A stretch of DNA of 64,000 bases from Gordonia hankookensis. GTDB lineage: Bacteria > Actinomycetota > Actinomycetes > Mycobacteriales > Mycobacteriaceae. A model generated the notes under the pieces. That model did no database searches. It was not told the origin of the DNA and saw only the letters and a program-made list of their open reading frames with translations. The stretch is from contig NZ_JACWMS010000001.1 of the NCBI RefSeq assembly GCF_014673215.1, forward strand, positions 1,488,001 to 1,552,000, read 5' to 3'. Position numbers and translations under genes: made by a program. How positions within the stretch are numbered: position 1 is the stretch's first letter; every line of letters starts with the position of its first letter. This document shows positions 9,185 to 19,452 of the stretch, one piece after another.

Positions 9185-10605
9185 CGAACTCCTTCCAGGG
9201 TGGCCGATCGCGCCACGGATTCGTAGGCCGCTGCGACACGCAGGACCATGTTGTCGTGATGTCGGGCTCCGACGATCTGCAGTCCGGTGGGCAGACCCGC
9301 CCCGTCGTCGGTGTCGTCGAATCCGCTCGGCACCGTGATGGCGGGCTGTCCGGTGAGATTGAACGGATACGAATACGGTGTCCACGACGTCCAGTCGGAA
9401 CTCTCGGAATGTGCCGGAACATCAACGCCTGCTTCGAAGGCCACCGTCGGCATCGTCGGGGTGACCAGCACGTCGAACTCCTCGTGCAGCTTGCCCGTCT
9501 CGACACCCATCGACATCCGCAATGCGGTGGCGTCGAGGTAGTCCGCGGCGGTGAATCCACTGTGCCGCAACAGAGCTTGCCGGAGCCCTGGATCGATCTT
9601 CGCCATCCCTCCGGGCCCGAATGCACGCACCACCATCTCCGCACCGCTGAACCACAGGATGTGATAGGCCCACGCCGGGTCCTCCCACTCGAGGTCCACC
9701 ACGGTCACGTCGGCGCCGAGATCACGCAGAACTTCCACTGCGGCGTCGGTGTTCCGTTGGACAGCAGGGTCATTCGACCCGTAACCGAGGGTGGGACTGT
9801 ATCCGATCCGCACGCCTGCAAGGTCCGGCGGCACCTGCGCCAGCAGGTCGGAGGTCCGCTGCGTCGGAGTGGGCATCGCCGACCAGTCGCGGGAGTCGAA
9901 CCCGCTGAGCACGTCGAGCATGGTCGCGCAGTCGCCAACCGTACGGGTCATCGGCCCGGCATGGGCGAGCGTGCCGAACGGGCTTGCCGGGTAGAGCGGG
10001 ATGCGACCGTACGTCGGTTTGAAACCCACGATGCCGCAAAAGGATGCCGGGATGCGAATGGAGCCACCGCCATCGGTGCCGACCGAGAGCGTACTGAGGC
10101 CCGCGGCGACCGCGGCCCCGCTCCCGCCACTCGACCCGCCGGAGGTTCGGTCGGTGTTCCACGGATTTCGCGTGACGCCACATCGCAGGCTGTCGGTGAC
10201 ACCCTTCCACCCGAACTCGGGAGTGGTCACCTTGCCGAGCAGTACGGCACCCGCCTCGCGCAGTCGTGCGACCGCGGGCGCGTCGACGTCCCAGTCGAGG
10301 TCGTCGGGTTCGATCAGCTCCGAACCACGCAGGGTCGGCCAGCCGGCGGTCAGCAGAAGGTCCTTGATGCTGACCGGGACACCATCGAGAGGGCCCAGCG
10401 GACGACCAGTGACGTACCGCTGCGCCGAGGCACGTGCGTCGGCGAGCGCCGAGTCGGCGTCGACCAGGCAGTAGGCGTTGATCGCGGCGTTTCCGGCACC
10501 GATCGCGTCGAGATGTTCGGAGGCCACCTCCACCGGCGACAACTCGCCGGAGGAGAAGCCGGACACCAGGTCGGCGGCGCTGAGCCAGCGTGCGGTCGTT
10601 TCCAT
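9181..10605 (-). CDS. Amidase signature (AS) family amidase, GatA-like
   Basis: 474 residues, standard for the AS family. The Ser-cisSer-Lys machinery is visible: Lys in VSIKDLLLTAG, the Gly/Ser-rich GGSSGGSGAAVAAGL, and the nucleophile region GTDGGGSIRIPAS. The ATG at 10605 has AAGGAA upstream. Upstream in-frame starts would run through the divergent gene's start and the palindromic operator, so they are rejected. It hydrolyses an amide to acid plus ammonia. No gatB/gatC is adjacent, so this is not the tRNA amidotransferase. It is first in a unit with DUF3830, GntR and MHS transporter. With a maleate-isomerase-like gene divergently transcribed, a maleamate-type or ring-opened amide substrate is plausible. 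Confidence 0.85.
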   Translation of the reverse strand: METTARWLSAADLVSGFSSGELSPVEVASEHLDAIGAGNAAINAYCLVDADSALADARASAQRYVTGRPLGPLDGVPVSIKDLLLTAGWPTLRGSELIEPDDLDWDVDAPAVARLREAGAVLLGKVTTPEFGWKGVTDSLRCGVTRNPWNTDRTSGGSSGGSGAAVAAGLSTLSVGTDGGGSIRIPASFCGIVGFKPTYGRIPLYPASPFGTLAHAGPMTRTVGDCATMLDVLSGFDSRDWSAMPTPTQRTSDLLAQVPPDLAGVRIGYSPTLGYGSNDPAVQRNTDAAVEVLRDLGADVTVVDLEWEDPAWAYHILWFSGAEMVVRAFGPGGMAKIDPGLRQALLRHSGFTAADYLDATALRMSMGVETGKLHEEFDVLVTPTMPTVAFEAGVDVPAHSESSDWTSWTPYSYPFNLTGQPAITVPSGFDDTDDGAGLPTGLQIVGARHHDNMVLRVAAAYESVARSATLEGVR

Positions 10606-10635
10606 CGGTTCCTTCGGCACATCTCGACGTTCTTG

Positions 10636-10655
10636 GTAGATTGTTGACAATCTAC
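10636..10655. promoter_or_regulatory. Perfect palindromic operator between amidase and isomerase genes
   Basis: GTAGATTGTTGACAATCTAC has 9-bp arms and a 2-bp centre. It lies between the divergent starts (10605 - strand, 10671 + strand). Each arm contains TAGATT, which resembles a -10 hexamer. The 14-bp core GATTGT-N2-ACAATC recurs at 21011-21024. It is probably bound by the GntR regulator encoded at 7949-8668. Confidence 0.75.
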
Positions 10656-10670
10656 TCGGGAGGTGAACGG

Positions 10671-11438
10671 GTGACAACCAGAACGCCCACAGTCGTCATG
10701 CTGTATCCAGGACACGCCGCGGAGGACGACTACCCGCTGGCCGAGAGCGTCCTCGGCGGTGCGGCGTCGTTGCCGGTGATCATCACCGACATCGAGTCCG
10801 ACGACCACACGGTCGAGGCGATGCGTGCGGTCGGGACCGGGCAACGACTTCTCGACGGGGCCCGGCAGGCCGCGAGACACCACCCCGATGCGCTCATGTG
10901 GGCCTGCACCTCCGGCAGCTTCCTGTACGGCTGGACGGGTGCGCACGAGCAGGTCGCCGAGATCTCCGATGCGACCGGGCTCCCGGTGTCCTCGACGTCG
11001 CTGGCGTTCGCGGCCGCGTGCCAGGAACTCCAGGTCACCTCGGTCGCCGTCGCGGCGACGTATCCGACCGCCGTCGCCGACGGATTCAGCGCGTTCCTCG
11101 CCGATGCGGGCGTCGCGGTGGTGTCCGCCGCCGCGCACGACATCGAGACCGCGACCGAGGCCGGCTCCGTCGACGGCGACAACCTCTTCGAGATGGCCCG
11201 GGCTGTCGACACCGATGACGCGGAGGCCATCCTGCTGCCCGACACCGCGTTACACACGATCGGATGGATCGAGGACCTGGAACACGACCTGGGCAAACCG
11301 ATCCTCACAGCCAATCAGGTCACGATCTGGCAGGCACTCCGGCTGGTCGATCGACAGGTCCGCGCCGAGGGACTCGGCCGGCTCTTCCGCGACGTCGGCG
11401 TCACCGCACGAAGCGGTACCCCATCCCCGATTCGGTGA
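10671..11438 (+). CDS. Asp/Glu racemase superfamily protein, maleate isomerase / EutA-like (copy 1)
   Basis: 255 residues. Starts at the GTG with GGGAGGTG 5 bases upstream. It belongs to the maleate cis-trans isomerase/arylmalonate decarboxylase/EutA group of the Asp/Glu racemase superfamily. The first active-site cysteine region is LMWACTSGSFLYGW, and the C-terminal segment DLGKPILTANQVTIWQALRL is family-typical. The second active-site cysteine position, normally CTN, reads LLPDTALHT here, so the canonical Cys pair is incomplete. That argues for a changed reaction, for example decarboxylase-like. Its last 38 bases overlap the convergent kdpE 3' end. It is transcribed divergently from the amidase across a shared palindrome. 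Confidence 0.78.
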   Translation: MTTRTPTVVMLYPGHAAEDDYPLAESVLGGAASLPVIITDIESDDHTVEAMRAVGTGQRLLDGARQAARHHPDALMWACTSGSFLYGWTGAHEQVAEISDATGLPVSSTSLAFAAACQELQVTSVAVAATYPTAVADGFSAFLADAGVAVVSAAAHDIETATEAGSVDGDNLFEMARAVDTDDAEAILLPDTALHTIGWIEDLEHDLGKPILTANQVTIWQALRLVDRQVRAEGLGRLFRDVGVTARSGTPSPIR

Positions 11439-12093
11439 GGAGGTTCTTCGGATTCGTCGGGTCGTCCTCGAGTTTGCGACGCAGACTGGCCAGGTAGACC
11501 CGCAGATAGTTGGTCTGCGTGACATACGTCGGTCCCCATACCGCGGTCAGGATCTCCCTCTGCCCCACCAGCTTTCCTTCGTTGCGGACAAGGATCTCGA
11601 GAATCCCCCACTCGGTCGGCGTCAAGTGCACCGGCACACCGTCGCGTGTCACCGACTTCGCCGCCAGGTCGACGACGAACCCCCCTGCCTCGACGACCGG
11701 GATGGCGGGTCCGTCGACCGAGGCCGCGCCGCGTCGTACCGCGGCACGGAGCCTGGCCAAGAACTCCTCCATGCCAAAGGGTTTGGTGACGTAGTCGTCT
11801 GCGCCTGCGTCCAGGGCGGCCACCTTGTCGGCCGCGTCGGTGCGGGCCGATAGCACGATCACCGGGACATTCGTCCATCCCCGCAGGCCTTCCAGAACGG
11901 TCAGGCCGTCGAGGTCGGGCAGGCCCAGGTCGAGGACCACGACCTGTGGGTCCGTTCGTGCAGCAGCCGTCAGCGCGTCGGTTCCGTTCGACGCCGTGGT
12001 CACCGAGAATCCCCGGGCGTTCAGATTGATCCGCAAGGCGCGCAGCAGTTGTGGCTCGTCGTCGACCACCAGCACCCGGACGTGCGCGCTCAT
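11401..12093 (-). CDS. kdpE: Response regulator KdpE
   Basis: 230 residues, an OmpR/PhoB-type regulator. The receiver domain (about 1-120) has the acidic pair DDE at 11-13, the phospho-acceptor Asp55 in VVVLDLGLPDLDG, and Lys in DYVTKPF. The C-terminal winged helix (about 135-228) ends in ESGMGYRFVR. Its ATG overlaps the kdpD stop (ATGA at 12090-12093). It activates the upstream kdp genes when potassium is limiting. It converges on the isomerase gene with a 38-base overlap. Confidence 0.95.
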   Translation of the reverse strand: MSAHVRVLVVDDEPQLLRALRINLNARGFSVTTASNGTDALTAAARTDPQVVVLDLGLPDLDGLTVLEGLRGWTNVPVIVLSARTDAADKVAALDAGADDYVTKPFGMEEFLARLRAAVRRGAASVDGPAIPVVEAGGFVVDLAAKSVTRDGVPVHLTPTEWGILEILVRNEGKLVGQREILTAVWGPTYVTQTNYLRVYLASLRRKLEDDPTNPKNLLTESGMGYRFVR

Positions 12094-14669
12094 CGGGCCG
12101 CGTCCGCGTCGTTGCGATCGGCCGACATCGGTAGCGAGACCACCATCGTGGTACCTCCGCCGGGCGTCTCGGCTGCCTCGAGGGTTCCGCCGATCGCGGT
12201 CACGAAACCGCGTGCCACCGACAGCCCGAGCCCCACGCCCGACGACGCACCGTTCTGGTCGCCGTACTGATGGAAGGCGGTGAACACCCGCGCACGCTCG
12301 TCAACCGGGATGCCCGGACCATGGTCGACCACCCGGATGACGCACCACCGCCCGCCATCTCCGGTCCCGTCGTATGGGGTGGGTTCCGCCGACGACCCGT
12401 TCGCGTTGCCGATCCCCGCGGTCACCGAGACCTCACCACCGCCATGGCGTACCGCGTTGTCGATCAGGTTGGCCAGCGCCCGTTCCAGTAGGCCCGCATC
12501 GGTGTACGCCCACGCCTGCTCGAGTTCCACGGCGACAGTGGGCGAGTCCGGGTCCCGGCGGTACACGGCAGCCATCGCCCGATGCACGACCTCGGCCAGG
12601 TAGGTCCGATGCAGTTCGGGACGCACCGCACCGGCCGCGAGTCGGGAGGAGTCCAGCAGGTTGCCGACGAGTGCGGCCAGTTGATCCACCGATTCCTCCA
12701 CGGTGGCGAGGAGTTCCGAGGTGTCCTCGGCGCTGAAGGTGACATCGGTGCTGCGCAGACTCGACACCGCGGCCTTCGCCGCCGCCAGCGGCGTGCGCAG
12801 ATCATGACTCACCGCCGACAACAGGGCACGCCGTAATTCGTCGGCGTGTGCGATCGCACCGGCCTCGGCCGCTTCGGCCTCGAGCTGGTGCCGTTGGACG
12901 GCACCGGCGGCCTGGGTCGCGACCGTGGTGAGGACCCGACGGTCCCGACCGCCCAGCTTCGGTCCCGCCAACCACAGTTCGTACTCCCCGCCGGGTACCG
13001 GACAGATCGTCACCGCGTCGTTCTCGACGATCGGTGCGTTCGCCCCGACATCCGAGGCCACCTCGATCAGTCCTCGGTCCCGTCGGCGGATCAGCGCCAC
13101 CCCCTCCTGGTCGTATGTCTCGCGGACCCGTTCGAGCATTCCGGGTACGTCAGCACCGCCGAGCACCGCACTGGAGAACAGTGACAACAGCTCGGCGTCC
13201 CGCCCGGCACGCTGTGCCTGGACACGTCGTTTCGCGGCCGAGTCCACCAGTGCGGCAACGGCGATCGCGATCACCAACATCACCATGATGGTGATCAGGT
13301 TGTCCGGCTCGTCGATCGTGAACGTGAAACGGGGGTCGGTGAAGAAATAGTTGAGGAGCAGGCCCGACACCACCGCCGACAATGCCGCAGGCCCGATACC
13401 GCCGAGCAACGACACCGCCAGCACCGCGACGAAGAACAGGGCCGACTCGCTGGCGAACCCGAGCCAGCGGTCGAGCCACGCGAGGACGCCGGTCACCACC
13501 AGCGGGACGACGACCGCGGCCAGCCAGCTCAGCGGCCGATGAAAACGCGTCTCGCGGATGTCGAGGCGGTTGCGGCGACGTGTCTCCTCGTGCGTGACCA
13601 TGTGCACGTCGATGCGACCGCTGTCGCGGACCACGGTGGTGCCGACGCCTTCGTCGAGGATGCGCTGCCACCGCGGTCGCCGCGACGTACCCAGGACGAG
13701 CTGCGTGGCGTTCACCCCACGTGCGAAGTCCAGCAGCGTCACCGGGATGTCGTCGCCGACGACGGTGTGGATCTTGGCACCGAAGCCGGCGGCGAGCTCG
13801 CGAAGGGCTGCCATGTCGAGGGATACCGGATCGGCGAGCCCATCTCCACGGACGACGTGGACGGCCACGAGATCGGCGCTGGACCGGGAGGCGATCCGGC
13901 TCGCGCGGCGCAACAACGTCGACGATTCCGGTCCCCCGGTGATGGCGACGGCCACCCGCTCGCGGGTTTCCCAGGTATCGGTGATCGCATGTGCCGCACG
14001 GTAATCTGCCAGATTGTCGTCGACCTGGTCGGCCAGCCACAGCAGTGCGAGTTCACGCAGCGCCGTCAGGTTCCCCTGCCGAAAATAGTTCGACAATGCC
14101 CCGTCGATCCGTTCGCCCGGGTAGACCTTGCCGGCGGTCAATCGTTGTCGGAGGGCCTCCGGCGCGATGTCGACGAGTTCGATCTGGTCCGCGGCACGGA
14201 CGACGTCGTCGGGCACGGTCTCACGCTGGGTGATCCCGGTGATCTGCGCGACGACGTCGTTCAGGCTCTCGAGATGCTGGATGTTGATCGTCGAGAGAAC
14301 GTCGATACCGGCGTCACGAAGCGCTTCGATGTCCTGCCAGCGCTTCGCATTTCGCATTCCCGGCGCGTTGGTGTGAGCGAGTTCGTCGACCAGTGCGACC
14401 TGCGGCCTGCGCGCGAGGACCGCTTCCAGATCCATCTCCGCGAGGACAGTGCCCCGGTGCTCCACGTCGCGTCTGCCGATGACCTCGAAGCCCTCGACGA
14501 GCGCTGCGGTGGCCACCCGTCCGTGTGACTCCACCACGGCGACAACGGTATCGACACCCTCGTCGACGAGCCCACGGGCGGTGGCGAGCATCTCGAATGT
14601 CTTGCCGACGCCCGGAGCACAGCCGAGGAAGACCTCGAGACGCCCCCGGTCATCACCTGCCGCGGCCAT
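12090..14669 (-). CDS. kdpD: Osmosensitive K+ channel sensor histidine kinase KdpD
   Basis: 859 residues, full length. Order of domains: N-terminal KdpD domain with Walker A GCAPGVGKT (about 16-24) and DELAHTN; a universal-stress-protein domain (about 235-355); four membrane helices (about 385-480); a GAF-like region; HisKA with phosphorylated His622 in AVSHDLRTPL; and a HATPase with NLIDNAVRHGGG and a G2 box GVGLGLSVARG. It senses K+ limitation and osmotic or ionic state and phosphorylates KdpE. It starts 36 bases after the kdpC stop, in the same direction, so kdpFABCDE is one transcriptional unit. Confidence 0.95.
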   Translation of the reverse strand: MAAAGDDRGRLEVFLGCAPGVGKTFEMLATARGLVDEGVDTVVAVVESHGRVATAALVEGFEVIGRRDVEHRGTVLAEMDLEAVLARRPQVALVDELAHTNAPGMRNAKRWQDIEALRDAGIDVLSTINIQHLESLNDVVAQITGITQRETVPDDVVRAADQIELVDIAPEALRQRLTAGKVYPGERIDGALSNYFRQGNLTALRELALLWLADQVDDNLADYRAAHAITDTWETRERVAVAITGGPESSTLLRRASRIASRSSADLVAVHVVRGDGLADPVSLDMAALRELAAGFGAKIHTVVGDDIPVTLLDFARGVNATQLVLGTSRRPRWQRILDEGVGTTVVRDSGRIDVHMVTHEETRRRNRLDIRETRFHRPLSWLAAVVVPLVVTGVLAWLDRWLGFASESALFFVAVLAVSLLGGIGPAALSAVVSGLLLNYFFTDPRFTFTIDEPDNLITIMVMLVIAIAVAALVDSAAKRRVQAQRAGRDAELLSLFSSAVLGGADVPGMLERVRETYDQEGVALIRRRDRGLIEVASDVGANAPIVENDAVTICPVPGGEYELWLAGPKLGGRDRRVLTTVATQAAGAVQRHQLEAEAAEAGAIAHADELRRALLSAVSHDLRTPLAAAKAAVSSLRSTDVTFSAEDTSELLATVEESVDQLAALVGNLLDSSRLAAGAVRPELHRTYLAEVVHRAMAAVYRRDPDSPTVAVELEQAWAYTDAGLLERALANLIDNAVRHGGGEVSVTAGIGNANGSSAEPTPYDGTGDGGRWCVIRVVDHGPGIPVDERARVFTAFHQYGDQNGASSGVGLGLSVARGFVTAIGGTLEAAETPGGGTTMVVSLPMSADRNDADAAR

Positions 14670-14705
14670 GTCGACCAGTGTATCGGCCGACGACCCGGTC
14701 GCGGG

Positions 14706-15338
14706 TCATCGGTGACATGACGGCGCTGTGCGGCCCAGCGCGAGGTTGACCTCCACGACGTTGACCCGGGACTCCCCCAGAAAGCCCCACTGCCGCGCAC
14801 TGGTGTTCTGGTCCACGATTGCTCGCACCTGCTGCTCCGACATGCCGTTGGTGCGGGCGATCCGTGGCACCTGCAGGGCCGCATACGCCTCGCTGATGTC
14901 GGGATCGAGGCCGGAGCCGGAACCGGTCACCGCGTCAGCGGGGACGGCGGACGGGGCCACACCCTCGCGTCGAGCGATGATGCTGCGCCGAGCATCGATC
15001 CATGCCCTCAGATCCTCGTTGCCGGGTCCCTTGTTGCTCGCGGCCGACGCCGCCGGATCGCCGGGCGCCATCGGATCGTCGGCGGAGCCCAGTACCCGCG
15101 CATGCAAATAGGGATCCGGCTGCCCGGCAGGCGCGTGTGGGTCGACACCGATCAACGACGAACCGACTGCGCACCCACGCGCATCGACGAGTTGGGAGCC
15201 CTCTGCGGAGCCGGCACCGATGCGTGAAACCGCCCACACCGCAGCCGGATACGCGACGCCGAGCAACACCGTGAGCGCGAGGAGCACGCCGACTGCCGCG
15301 ACACATTGGCGCGTGAGACCTGATACGACCGTTTTCAC
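14706..15338 (-). CDS. kdpC: K+-transporting ATPase subunit KdpC
   Basis: 210 residues. One N-terminal membrane helix (about 12-34) is followed by the conserved outer domain with SQLVDARGCAVGSSLIG, DPDISEAYAALQVPRIA and VNVVEVNLAL. GTG start 4 bases after the kdpB stop. KdpC stabilises the KdpFABC complex in the membrane and increases ATP affinity of KdpB. Confidence 0.94.
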   Translation of the reverse strand: MKTVVSGLTRQCVAAVGVLLALTVLLGVAYPAAVWAVSRIGAGSAEGSQLVDARGCAVGSSLIGVDPHAPAGQPDPYLHARVLGSADDPMAPGDPAASAASNKGPGNEDLRAWIDARRSIIARREGVAPSAVPADAVTGSGSGLDPDISEAYAALQVPRIARTNGMSEQQVRAIVDQNTSARQWGFLGESRVNVVEVNLALGRTAPSCHR

Positions 15339-15342
15339 CGGA

Positions 15343-17541
15343 CTACCCCATTCCCGGGAGAAGACGCACGACGAGGTCGATCAGCCAGATCCCGAGGAAC
15401 GGCGTGATCACTCCCCCGACGCCGTAGATGAGCAGATTACGGCCCAGCAGTCTCGATGCCGATGACGGGCGATAGCGGACGCCCCGCAGCGACAACGGGA
15501 TCAGCGCCACGATGACGAGCGCGTTGAAGATCACCGCCGAGACGATCGCCGACTGTGCCGAGTGCAACCGCATGACGTTGAGCGCATCGAGCTGCGGATA
15601 GATGCCGCCGAAGAGCGCAGGCAGGATGGCGAAATACTTGGCGAGGTCGTTGGCCAGCGAGAATGTGGTCAACGCGCCACGGGTGATCAGCAGCTGTTTG
15701 CCGATCGCGACGACGTCGATCAGTTTGGTCGGATCGGAGTCGAGGTCGACCATGTTGCCTGCCTCTTTCGCCGCCGACGTCCCGGTGTTCATCGCCAGCC
15801 CGACGTCGGCCTGGGCGAGCGCCGGAGCGTCGTTGGTGCCGTCCCCGGTCATGGCCACCAGACGACCGCCTGACTGTTCGGTACGGATCAGTGCCAGCTT
15901 GTCTTCCGGCGTCGCCTCCGCGACGAAGTCGTCGACCCCGGCTTCCGCCGCGATCGCCTGCGCGGTCAGCGGGTTGTCGCCGGTCACCATGACCGTCCGG
16001 ATGCCCATCGCACGGAGTTGCGCGAATCGCCCGGCCATCCCCGGTTTCACCACATCCGACAACCGGATCACGCCGAGCACGCGCGGCACACCCGCATCCC
16101 CGCCGACAGCACCGCGCACTGCCACCACCAGAGGCGTTGCGCCCCCCGACGACACCCGCGCCACCTGCTCGTGCACGGCCTCGGGAACCGTCCCACCATG
16201 GCCGCGCACCCACCGCACGACGGCGTCGGCCGCTCCCTTGCGGTACTCGACCGTGCCGCCACGCCCGTGCACGTCGATACCGCTCATGCGGGTCTCCGCG
16301 GTGAACGCGACCGCGTCGTACTCGGGATGCTCACGCGAGCGCGCGGCCACGACCGTCGAATCGTCGATCGTCTCGATGCCGTACTCGTGGACGCAGAGGC
16401 CGACGATGCTGCGGCCCTCGGGGGTGTCGTCGGCGAGACTGCACCGGTACGCCACCTCAGCGAGTTGTGTGGTCTCCACACCTGGCGCACCGGTCAGCTC
16501 GGTCGCACGCCTGTTGCCGAACGTGATGGTCCCCGTCTTGTCCATCAGCAGGGTGTCGACGTCGCCTGCCGCCTCCACCGCCCGCCCCGACATCGCGAGC
16601 ACGTTGCGCTGCACCAACCGGTCCATGCCGGCGATCCCGATCGACGACAGCAGCGCCCCGATCGTGGTCGGGATCAGGCACACCAGCAGCGCGATCAGCT
16701 TGATCGGGTCGGGCGATTGCCCGGCGTATTGCTGCATCGGGCCGACGGCCACGACGGCGAGCAGGAAGATGATCGTGAGGCTCGTCAGCAGAATGTCGAG
16801 TGCGATCTCGTTCGGCGTCTTCTTCCGAGAAGCCCCTTCCACCAACGCGATCATCCGATCGACGAAGGTCGCACCGGGCGCCGTGGTGATCCTGACGATG
16901 ATCCGGTCCGACAACACCACGGTGCCTCCGGTCACCGCGGAGCGGTCGCCGCCGGATTCCCTCACGACCGGGGCTGATTCGCCGGTTATGGCGGATTCGT
17001 CGACCGTGGCGATCCCCTCGACGACGTCGCCGTCGCCTGCGATCACCTCACCCGCCTCGACGACGATGAGATCGCCGATCCGCAACCCGCCGCCGGGGAC
17101 CTCGACGGTGGAGCCGTCCGCACCGAGCCGGCGGGCCATGGTGTCGCGCTTGACCTTCCGCAGGCTGTCGGCCTGCGCCCGGCCACGTCCCTCGGCGACC
17201 GCTTCCGCCAGGTTCGCGAACACCACCGTGAACGAGAGCCACACCGTCACTGCCCAGGAGAACCAGCTCGGTTGCCAGATCGCCAATGCGGTGGTCACGA
17301 TCGCACCCAGGTAGACGACGAACATGACCGGATTGCGGGCTTGGGCACGAGGGGTGAGTTTCCGGACGGCCTGCGGGATCGACGCGACCAGTTGGCGGGC
17401 ATCGAACGCTCCGGTCGTCACGAGGACCGTCGAGCGTCCCGCGTCCGCCTCAGCCGCGCCGTCCGGCCGCCCGTCCCCCGAGGAGCGAGCCTGCGAGCGT
17501 CCCGCGGCTTCCCGAACAGTCTCCAGCACAGGATGATTCAC
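15343..17541 (-). CDS. kdpB: K+-transporting P-type ATPase subunit KdpB
   Basis: 732 residues from the GTG that overlaps the kdpA stop (GTGA at 17538-17541). P-type ATPase motifs are complete: TGES loop (ITGESAPV), phosphorylation site DKTGTIT, KGA in the nucleotide domain ([10 protein letters not shown]), and the hinge [18 protein letters not shown]. The N-terminus is somewhat long, with a Ser/Arg/Gly-rich stretch of about 35 residues before the conserved core. It provides the ATP-driven step of high-affinity K+ uptake with KdpA, KdpC and KdpF. Confidence 0.95.
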   Translation of the reverse strand: MNHPVLETVREAAGRSQARSSGDGRPDGAAEADAGRSTVLVTTGAFDARQLVASIPQAVRKLTPRAQARNPVMFVVYLGAIVTTALAIWQPSWFSWAVTVWLSFTVVFANLAEAVAEGRGRAQADSLRKVKRDTMARRLGADGSTVEVPGGGLRIGDLIVVEAGEVIAGDGDVVEGIATVDESAITGESAPVVRESGGDRSAVTGGTVVLSDRIIVRITTAPGATFVDRMIALVEGASRKKTPNEIALDILLTSLTIIFLLAVVAVGPMQQYAGQSPDPIKLIALLVCLIPTTIGALLSSIGIAGMDRLVQRNVLAMSGRAVEAAGDVDTLLMDKTGTITFGNRRATELTGAPGVETTQLAEVAYRCSLADDTPEGRSIVGLCVHEYGIETIDDSTVVAARSREHPEYDAVAFTAETRMSGIDVHGRGGTVEYRKGAADAVVRWVRGHGGTVPEAVHEQVARVSSGGATPLVVAVRGAVGGDAGVPRVLGVIRLSDVVKPGMAGRFAQLRAMGIRTVMVTGDNPLTAQAIAAEAGVDDFVAEATPEDKLALIRTEQSGGRLVAMTGDGTNDAPALAQADVGLAMNTGTSAAKEAGNMVDLDSDPTKLIDVVAIGKQLLITRGALTTFSLANDLAKYFAILPALFGGIYPQLDALNVMRLHSAQSAIVSAVIFNALVIVALIPLSLRGVRYRPSSASRLLGRNLLIYGVGGVITPFLGIWLIDLVVRLLPGMG

Positions 17542-19352
17542 AACACTGCCTCTGCAATCGGTCCCAGCGCCATCGCAGGGAAGAAGGTGAGCCCGGCGAC
17601 GAGCAGAATGGTGCCGAGCAGCAGCACGCCGAACAGCGGGCCATGGGTCGGGAGGGTCGACGCGTCGGAATCGGCGGTTGTGGTGGACGCCTCGGTCCGG
17701 GCGAGAGTCATCGTCGCGAAGCCGTTGTCGCTCGCCGACGTGCCGGACTCGACAGAGCCAACGGGCGCGAGAGCGTGATCCCCGACCGCGACATCCCGCG
17801 ATCGCGGACGCTGCTTGGCGAGCCGCCCCGCCAGCGCCAGCACGAAGATGATCGGCAGAAAACGACCCAACAGCATCGCGAGACCCAAGGACGTCTGGAA
17901 CCAATCACTGGTCACCGTCAACCCGCCGAAAGCACTGCCGTTGTTGTTCGCAGCCGAGGCGTATGCGTACAACACCTCGCCGAATCCGTGGATCGACCCC
18001 GGCGTGCCCGGATCGCCGCTGTTGCCCTGGAATCCGGTCGTGGATCCGAGGATGACGGAGACCGCGGTACCGGAGAGAACCAGCGCAGGCATCACCAGGA
18101 CGTACAGCGCCGCGAGGGTGACCTCGTGTTGTCCGACCTTCTTGCCCATGAACTCCGGAGACCGTCCGACCAGCAGCCCGCCGACGAACACCGTGATCAC
18201 CGCCATCACCAGGATGCTGTACAGACCGGCTCCCACTCCACCGGGCGCGACCTCGCCGAGCAGCATGTTCCAGATCAGCGCGCCGCCGCCGGCCGCGGAG
18301 AAACTGTCGTGCGCGGAGTTCACCGCGCCGGTCGAGGTTCCCGTTGTCGAAACGGCCCACAAGGCCGACGCCGGGATTCCGAACCGCTGTTCCTTGCCTT
18401 CCATCATCGCCCCCGCGGCGTTCGATGCGACTCCGTCGGTGCGTGATTCGAAGATCCACACAACGGTGAGCATCGTCGCCCAGATGGTCGCCATCACACC
18501 CAGCAGGGTGTGACCTTGACGCCGGTCCCCGACCAGGGTGCCGTAGGTCCGGGTGAGACACACCGGGATCACCAGCAGCGCAAGGATCTCCACGACGTTG
18601 GACAGCGGTGTCGGGTTGGAGAACGGATGTGCCGAGTTGACCGACAGGGTTCCACCACCATTGGTCCCGAGTTCCTTGATCGCCTCCTGCGACGCGAACG
18701 GCCCGAGCATGCTGTGCGCCTGCCGCCCGTCGAGCGTGGTGAAGTCGAAGCCGGTCCGCAACGATTGGACCGCACCCTGGGTGAGCAGGATGATTGCGAC
18801 GATGATGCTCAGTGGCAACAGGATTCGGACCGTGCCGCGCACCAGGTCGACCCAGAAATTGCCGACCTCGCCAGTGCCGCGTCGGTTGACGATGCCACGG
18901 ATGAACGCGATCGCCACGGCCATCCCGACCGCCGCCGACAGGAAGTTCTGCACCGCCAGACCGAGCATCTGGGTGAGATTGCTCATCACCACCTCAGGCG
19001 AATAGGACTGCCAATTGGTGTTGGTGACGAACGAGATCGCCGTGTTGAAGGCCATCGACGGCGAGACTCCCGCCTTGCCGTCCGCCCAGGGCAGCACGCC
19101 TTGAACCCGTTGGAGCACATACAGCAACACGAACGAGACCAGCGAGAAGGCCAGTACCGCGAGAGCGTATGCCACCCAGGTCTGTTGCCGGCGCGGGTCG
19201 ATTCGGCCGATCCGGTAGAGGAGCCGTTCTCCGCTGAGGTGGCGATCCGAGTGGTACACCCGCGCCATGTAGTCCCCGAGCGGGACATACAGGGCGCCCA
19301 GCACGATGATCACCATCGCCAGCTGAAGGAAGCCGGCAGCTGTCACGGACAC
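17538..19352 (-). CDS. kdpA: K+-transporting ATPase subunit KdpA
   Basis: 604 residues with about ten membrane helices. Selectivity-filter loops of the SKT-type channel are visible: [39 protein letters not shown] and [10 protein letters not shown] cytoplasmic insertion near the C-terminus (about 510-565, rich in Ser/Thr/Asp) is longer than in the E. coli protein. GTG start, one base after the kdpF stop. It forms the K+ pore of KdpFABC. Confidence 0.95.
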   Translation of the reverse strand: MSVTAAGFLQLAMVIIVLGALYVPLGDYMARVYHSDRHLSGERLLYRIGRIDPRRQQTWVAYALAVLAFSLVSFVLLYVLQRVQGVLPWADGKAGVSPSMAFNTAISFVTNTNWQSYSPEVVMSNLTQMLGLAVQNFLSAAVGMAVAIAFIRGIVNRRGTGEVGNFWVDLVRGTVRILLPLSIIVAIILLTQGAVQSLRTGFDFTTLDGRQAHSMLGPFASQEAIKELGTNGGGTLSVNSAHPFSNPTPLSNVVEILALLVIPVCLTRTYGTLVGDRRQGHTLLGVMATIWATMLTVVWIFESRTDGVASNAAGAMMEGKEQRFGIPASALWAVSTTGTSTGAVNSAHDSFSAAGGGALIWNMLLGEVAPGGVGAGLYSILVMAVITVFVGGLLVGRSPEFMGKKVGQHEVTLAALYVLVMPALVLSGTAVSVILGSTTGFQGNSGDPGTPGSIHGFGEVLYAYASAANNNGSAFGGLTVTSDWFQTSLGLAMLLGRFLPIIFVLALAGRLAKQRPRSRDVAVGDHALAPVGSVESGTSASDNGFATMTLARTEASTTTADSDASTLPTHGPLFGVLLLGTILLVAGLTFFPAMALGPIAEAVL

Positions 19353-19353
19353 G

Positions 19354-19452
19354 TCAGAACCTCTCCGGGACGATGAGTGCCACCAGCAGGTAGACGACGA
19401 CCACGGCGGCCACTACGACGAGGAGCACGTTGATCACCCCATCGGCGGTCAT
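19354..19452 (-). CDS. kdpF: KdpF small membrane subunit
   Basis: 32 residues starting MTADGVINVLLV. A single hydrophobic helix is followed by the family signature YLLVALIVPERF. It lies directly upstream of kdpA with one base between them, as in other kdp operons. Its ATG overlaps the stop of the preceding micropeptide gene (ATGA at 19449-19452). It is a lipid-like stabilising subunit of the Kdp complex. Confidence 0.92.
   Translation of the reverse strand: MTADGVINVLLVVVAAVVVVYLLVALIVPERF

Noticed and set aside
9256..10647. Long + strand open frame opposite the amidase gene
   Set aside because: Antisense shadow caused by high GC at third positions; no family features, no ribosome site.
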